Assembly (NCBI GenBank): GCA_031556335.1
Contig: JAVBTE010000195.1
Location: forward strand, 1-8,107
Direction of reading: 5' to 3'
DNA from: Limiplasma sp031556335
GTDB taxonomy: Bacteria > Bacillota > Clostridia > Christensenellales > Aristaeellaceae
DNA length: 8,107 bases
Part shown: positions 6,639 to 8,107 of the stretch, piece by piece
Position numbering within the stretch: position 1 is the stretch's first letter
How the letters are laid out: each line of letters opens with the position of its first letter
The notes under the pieces: model-generated
Database searches by the model: none
Seen by the model: only the letters and a program-made list of their open reading frames with translations
What the model was told of the DNA's origin: nothing
Position numbers and translations under genes: made by a program

Positions 6639-7933
6639 CGCTTCTTCCCTCCCCCAAGATACTTGTCCCACAAAAGCTTCTTGGCCCTCTCGGCCTCGTC
6701 CGGCTCCACATACATGCTTTTGGGCGGAGCCGCCGCGTCGGTCAGGTCCTCGTCCTCCTCCGGGGCGTCCACAAATTCGGGATAGGTATAGCCCTGGTTT
6801 TCAAACTCCGCGTCGGACTTGGGGAAGGGCGCGTAGGGCCAGGTTTCGTCCTCCTGGAAGCCGTCGTCCTCCACCGGCGGATAAAAAACGCCCATGGCGC
6901 CAAAATCCATCTGCCGAAGGTCCCCGGCCGGCTCCGCCGCCTCCACGTTGGCCAACGGCTCAAAGGGGCTGAACATCCCCCGCGCTTTTGACCGCTTTCC
7001 TGCGGCGGGCATCTCCACCGCCCCGCTGTCCGTCAGCACCACATAGCCGGCGGTTTCGTCGGCTGCGTTGGCAACGCCGGTTTCCTCTTCGTCTCCCTCG
7101 TCTTCCTCCGCCCAGTCCTCCTCCGGTTCCCGGTGGGCTTCGTCGTCCTCCCATTGTTCCGGCTCCTGCATTTCTGCCGGGGGCATGGCCTGCCCATGAA
7201 GAACCATCCGCAAGGCGGCCTGCTGCGCCGCGACCGCTTGCTGCGCCAGCATCCAGGCCTGCCATTGCTGCTGGTTGGCCTGCCAAAGCATCAGCTGCTC
7301 CGGAGTCATGGCGGCCGGGCTTCCATTGCCGGCCGGCATGCCGTTTGAAGGCATGGACGCCGGGGTTCCCTCAGAAGAATCGGCCGGGGTCTCCGGCTCT
7401 TCCTCTTCCTCCCGGTCCACGGGAAGGGCCCGCCGCCTTCCCTGGGCCCCCACGTAGGCCACCGTTTCAAAGCCTTCAAACATCCTCAGGCGCAAGACCG
7501 CCTCACCCACCTTCAGCCGGGAGCCGTGGGCAACGCAGGCCATTTTGCGCCTGCCCGCCACTTCCTCGCCGTCCACCGTAAAGCGGCGGCCGCTGGCGGG
7601 GCGCATCATCAGGCCTTCCCCGTCTTCATACCGGAACCAAAGATGCCGGATGCCCACGCCCCGCACCGGCACCACCAGATCGCACCCACGCCCAGAGCCC
7701 AGCACGCCCTCGCTGGCCACCGGCAGCGCCGTACCCTGGGGCAGCATTCCGCTGCCGGTTTGCACCACCAGTTCACCCACATATCCGGCGTCCGGCAAAA
7801 GCCGCAGCCGCTTTTTGCGCTGCTTGCGATCCTTGGCCAGCCAGCGGTAGCTGCGCCAAACGATCAGGGCCATCAAAAAAAGAAACCAATACCGCGCCCC
7901 CTGCGCAATCACTTCATAAATTTGTTTCGGCAT
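6635..7933 (-). CDS. Membrane-anchored FHA-like domain protein with acidic, low-complexity tail
   Basis: This 432-residue protein has one hydrophobic helix near the N-terminus (about 14-32, rich in W, F and L) followed by a strongly basic stretch (KDRKQRKKRLRL, 34-45), which suggests a cytoplasmic body. Residues about 70-152 look like an FHA fold: GVLGSGRGCDLVV (76-88), GVGIRHLWF (92-100), FTVDGEEV (118-125) and HGSRLKVGEAVLRLR (136-150). FHA domains normally bind phosphothreonine. The GR pair is present, but the usual S-R-x-H segment reads G-I-R-H, so classical binding may be weakened or lost. From about 173 the chain is acidic and probably disordered, with a Gln/Ala/Met-rich, probably helical patch (209-250). 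It ends in a basic tip (LGGGKKR). The start is set by AAAGGAGG (7942-7949), 8 bases from the ATG. It is first in the operon, suggesting a scaffold or regulator for the SEDS-PBP pair. Confidence 0.82.
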   Translation of the reverse strand: MPKQIYEVIAQGARYWFLFLMALIVWRSYRWLAKDRKQRKKRLRLLPDAGYVGELVVQTGSGMLPQGTALPVASEGVLGSGRGCDLVVPVRGVGIRHLWFRYEDGEGLMMRPASGRRFTVDGEEVAGRRKMACVAHGSRLKVGEAVLRLRMFEGFETVAYVGAQGRRRALPVDREEEEEPETPADSSEGTPASMPSNGMPAGNGSPAAMTPEQLMLWQANQQQWQAWMLAQQAVAAQQAALRMVLHGQAMPPAEMQEPEQWEDDEAHREPEEDWAEEDEGDEEETGVANAADETAGYVVLTDSGAVEMPAAGKRSKARGMFSPFEPLANVEAAEPAGDLRQMDFGAMGVFYPPVEDDGFQEDETWPYAPFPKSDAEFENQGYTYPEFVDAPEEDEDLTDAAAPPKSMYVEPDEAERAKKLLWDKYLGGGKKR

Positions 7934-8026
7934 CGGCTTGGCCTCCTTTCGGCAACCGGGGGAAACCCCTCCCTCCATGGGACGTTTGACCCCCCAAAAT
8001 TCCTGCAACCATCACAAAGCCAAGGC
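7934..8026 (-). other. Short spacer between sigH and the FHA-SEDS-GT-PBP operon
   Basis: These 93 bases carry the downstream arm of a hairpin (8017-8026), a small GGGG/CCCC hairpin (7959-7969) and the AAAGGAGG site of the FHA gene (7942-7949). I see no convincing -35/-10 pair, so the operon may be transcribed by read-through from sigH or from an unrecognised promoter. No tRNA is present, and the rpmG-secE-nusG genes that often follow sigH in Firmicutes are not here. Confidence 0.5.
7942..7949 (-). promoter_or_regulatory. Ribosome binding site that sets the FHA-protein start
   Basis: AAAGGAGG on the minus strand lies 8 bases before the ATG at 7933. The reading frame stays open up to 8008, but the extra 25 residues (including MEGGVSPGCR) run across this site and look non-coding. 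Confidence 0.85.
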
Positions 8027-8052
8027 TCAGTCCTCTTCCTGGGCCTTGGCTT
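8017..8052 (-). terminator. 10-bp perfect hairpin enclosing the sigH stop codon
   Basis: On the minus strand AAGCCAAGGC (8052-8043, inside the sigH coding end) pairs perfectly with GCCTTGGCTT (8026-8017). The 16-base loop contains the TGA stop. Only a short T-run (TTTGTG) follows, so this would be a weak or leaky terminator, or a 3'-end stabilising structure, allowing partial read-through into the FHA operon. Confidence 0.5.
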
Positions 8053-8107
8053 CCTCTAAAAATTTTTCCAGCTTGCGTTTCACCCTTTGCAGGGCATTGT
8101 CAATGGA
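8027..8107 (-). CDS. sigH: RNA polymerase sporulation sigma factor SigH, C-terminal end (partial)
   Basis: Only the last 26 codons and the TGA stop (8029-8027) are in the window; the gene continues beyond the right edge. The encoded peptide begins SIDNALQRVKRKLEKFLEE and ends AKAQEED. It is nearly identical to the end of sigma-H (Spo0H) of Bacillus and Clostridia, where the region 4.2 helix is followed by (S/T)-(V/I)-DNALQRVKRKLEK(Y/F)L. SigH directs early-sporulation and stationary-phase transcription. The identification rests on this short but distinctive tail and is recalled from family knowledge, not searched. It lies just upstream of the FHA-SEDS-GT-PBP operon on the same strand. Confidence 0.85.
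   Translation of the reverse strand, partial: SIDNALQRVKRKLEKFLEEAKAQEED

Noticed and set aside
6639..6671. Upstream start for the SEDS protein (MGQVSWGREEA extension)
   Set aside because: The extension lies within the end of the FHA gene. The ATG at 6638 has a GGAGGG site at 9 bases and the coupling ATGA overlap.
5877..6785. 302-residue plus-strand frame opposite the SEDS and FHA genes
   Set aside because: Its composition (rich in H, Q, G and A) is typical of antisense reading of GC-rich membrane-protein genes, it spans two real genes, and it has no recognisable domain.
7934..8008. Upstream start for the FHA protein
   Set aside because: The extra 25 residues would run through the AAAGGAGG site at 7942-7949. 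The frame there is just open spacer.
1..8107. CRISPR array, tRNA, rRNA or transposase
   Set aside because: I saw no regularly spaced direct repeats, no cloverleaf with a CCA end, no rRNA-like conserved segment and no transposase coding region.

Overview
The window looks like chromosomal DNA from a spore-forming, fairly GC-rich member of the Clostridia or a related Firmicute lineage. Three things point there. The right edge holds the last 26 codons of a gene whose C-terminus (SIDNALQRVKRKLEKFLEE) matches the end of the sporulation sigma factor SigH/Spo0H as I remember it. Most genes carry strong AAAGGAGG-type ribosome binding sites. The FHA protein + SEDS + small class B PBP gene set is one I know from Clostridia. 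No finer taxonomy can be read from this sequence.

Layout: positions 1-219 hold no gene but are dense in G-runs and tandem hairpins. Positions 220-1767 (+) encode a bifunctional NAD(P)H-hydrate epimerase/dehydratase (Nnr). Positions 1768-1935 separate convergent genes and hold a long imperfect palindrome of about 125 bp that resembles a MITE or a bidirectional terminator. From 7933 down to 1936, all on the minus strand, lies a tight four-gene operon: a membrane-anchored FHA-like protein, a SEDS glycosyltransferase (FtsW/RodA/SpoVE family), a 639-residue polytopic membrane protein resembling GT-C glycosyltransferases, and a class B penicillin-binding protein. The sigH end (8029-8027 stop) lies just upstream of this operon on the same strand, separated by 93 bp and a 10-bp perfect hairpin.

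How the genes may work together: SEDS proteins polymerise lipid II into glycan strands and their partner class B PBPs cross-link them. The FHA protein, whose start-proximal membrane helix leaves the FHA domain probably cytoplasmic, is a plausible regulator or scaffold. The arrangement recalls actinobacterial fhaA/fhaB-rodA-pbpA-pknA/B clusters, but no kinase or phosphatase is visible here. The most unusual point is the GT-C-like gene between the SEDS and PBP genes. It has its own good ribosome binding site and gaps of about 30 bp on each side, so it appears to be a genuine operon member. It could couple modification of a wall or lipid-linked glycan to septal or elongation synthesis, but its substrate cannot be read from the sequence.
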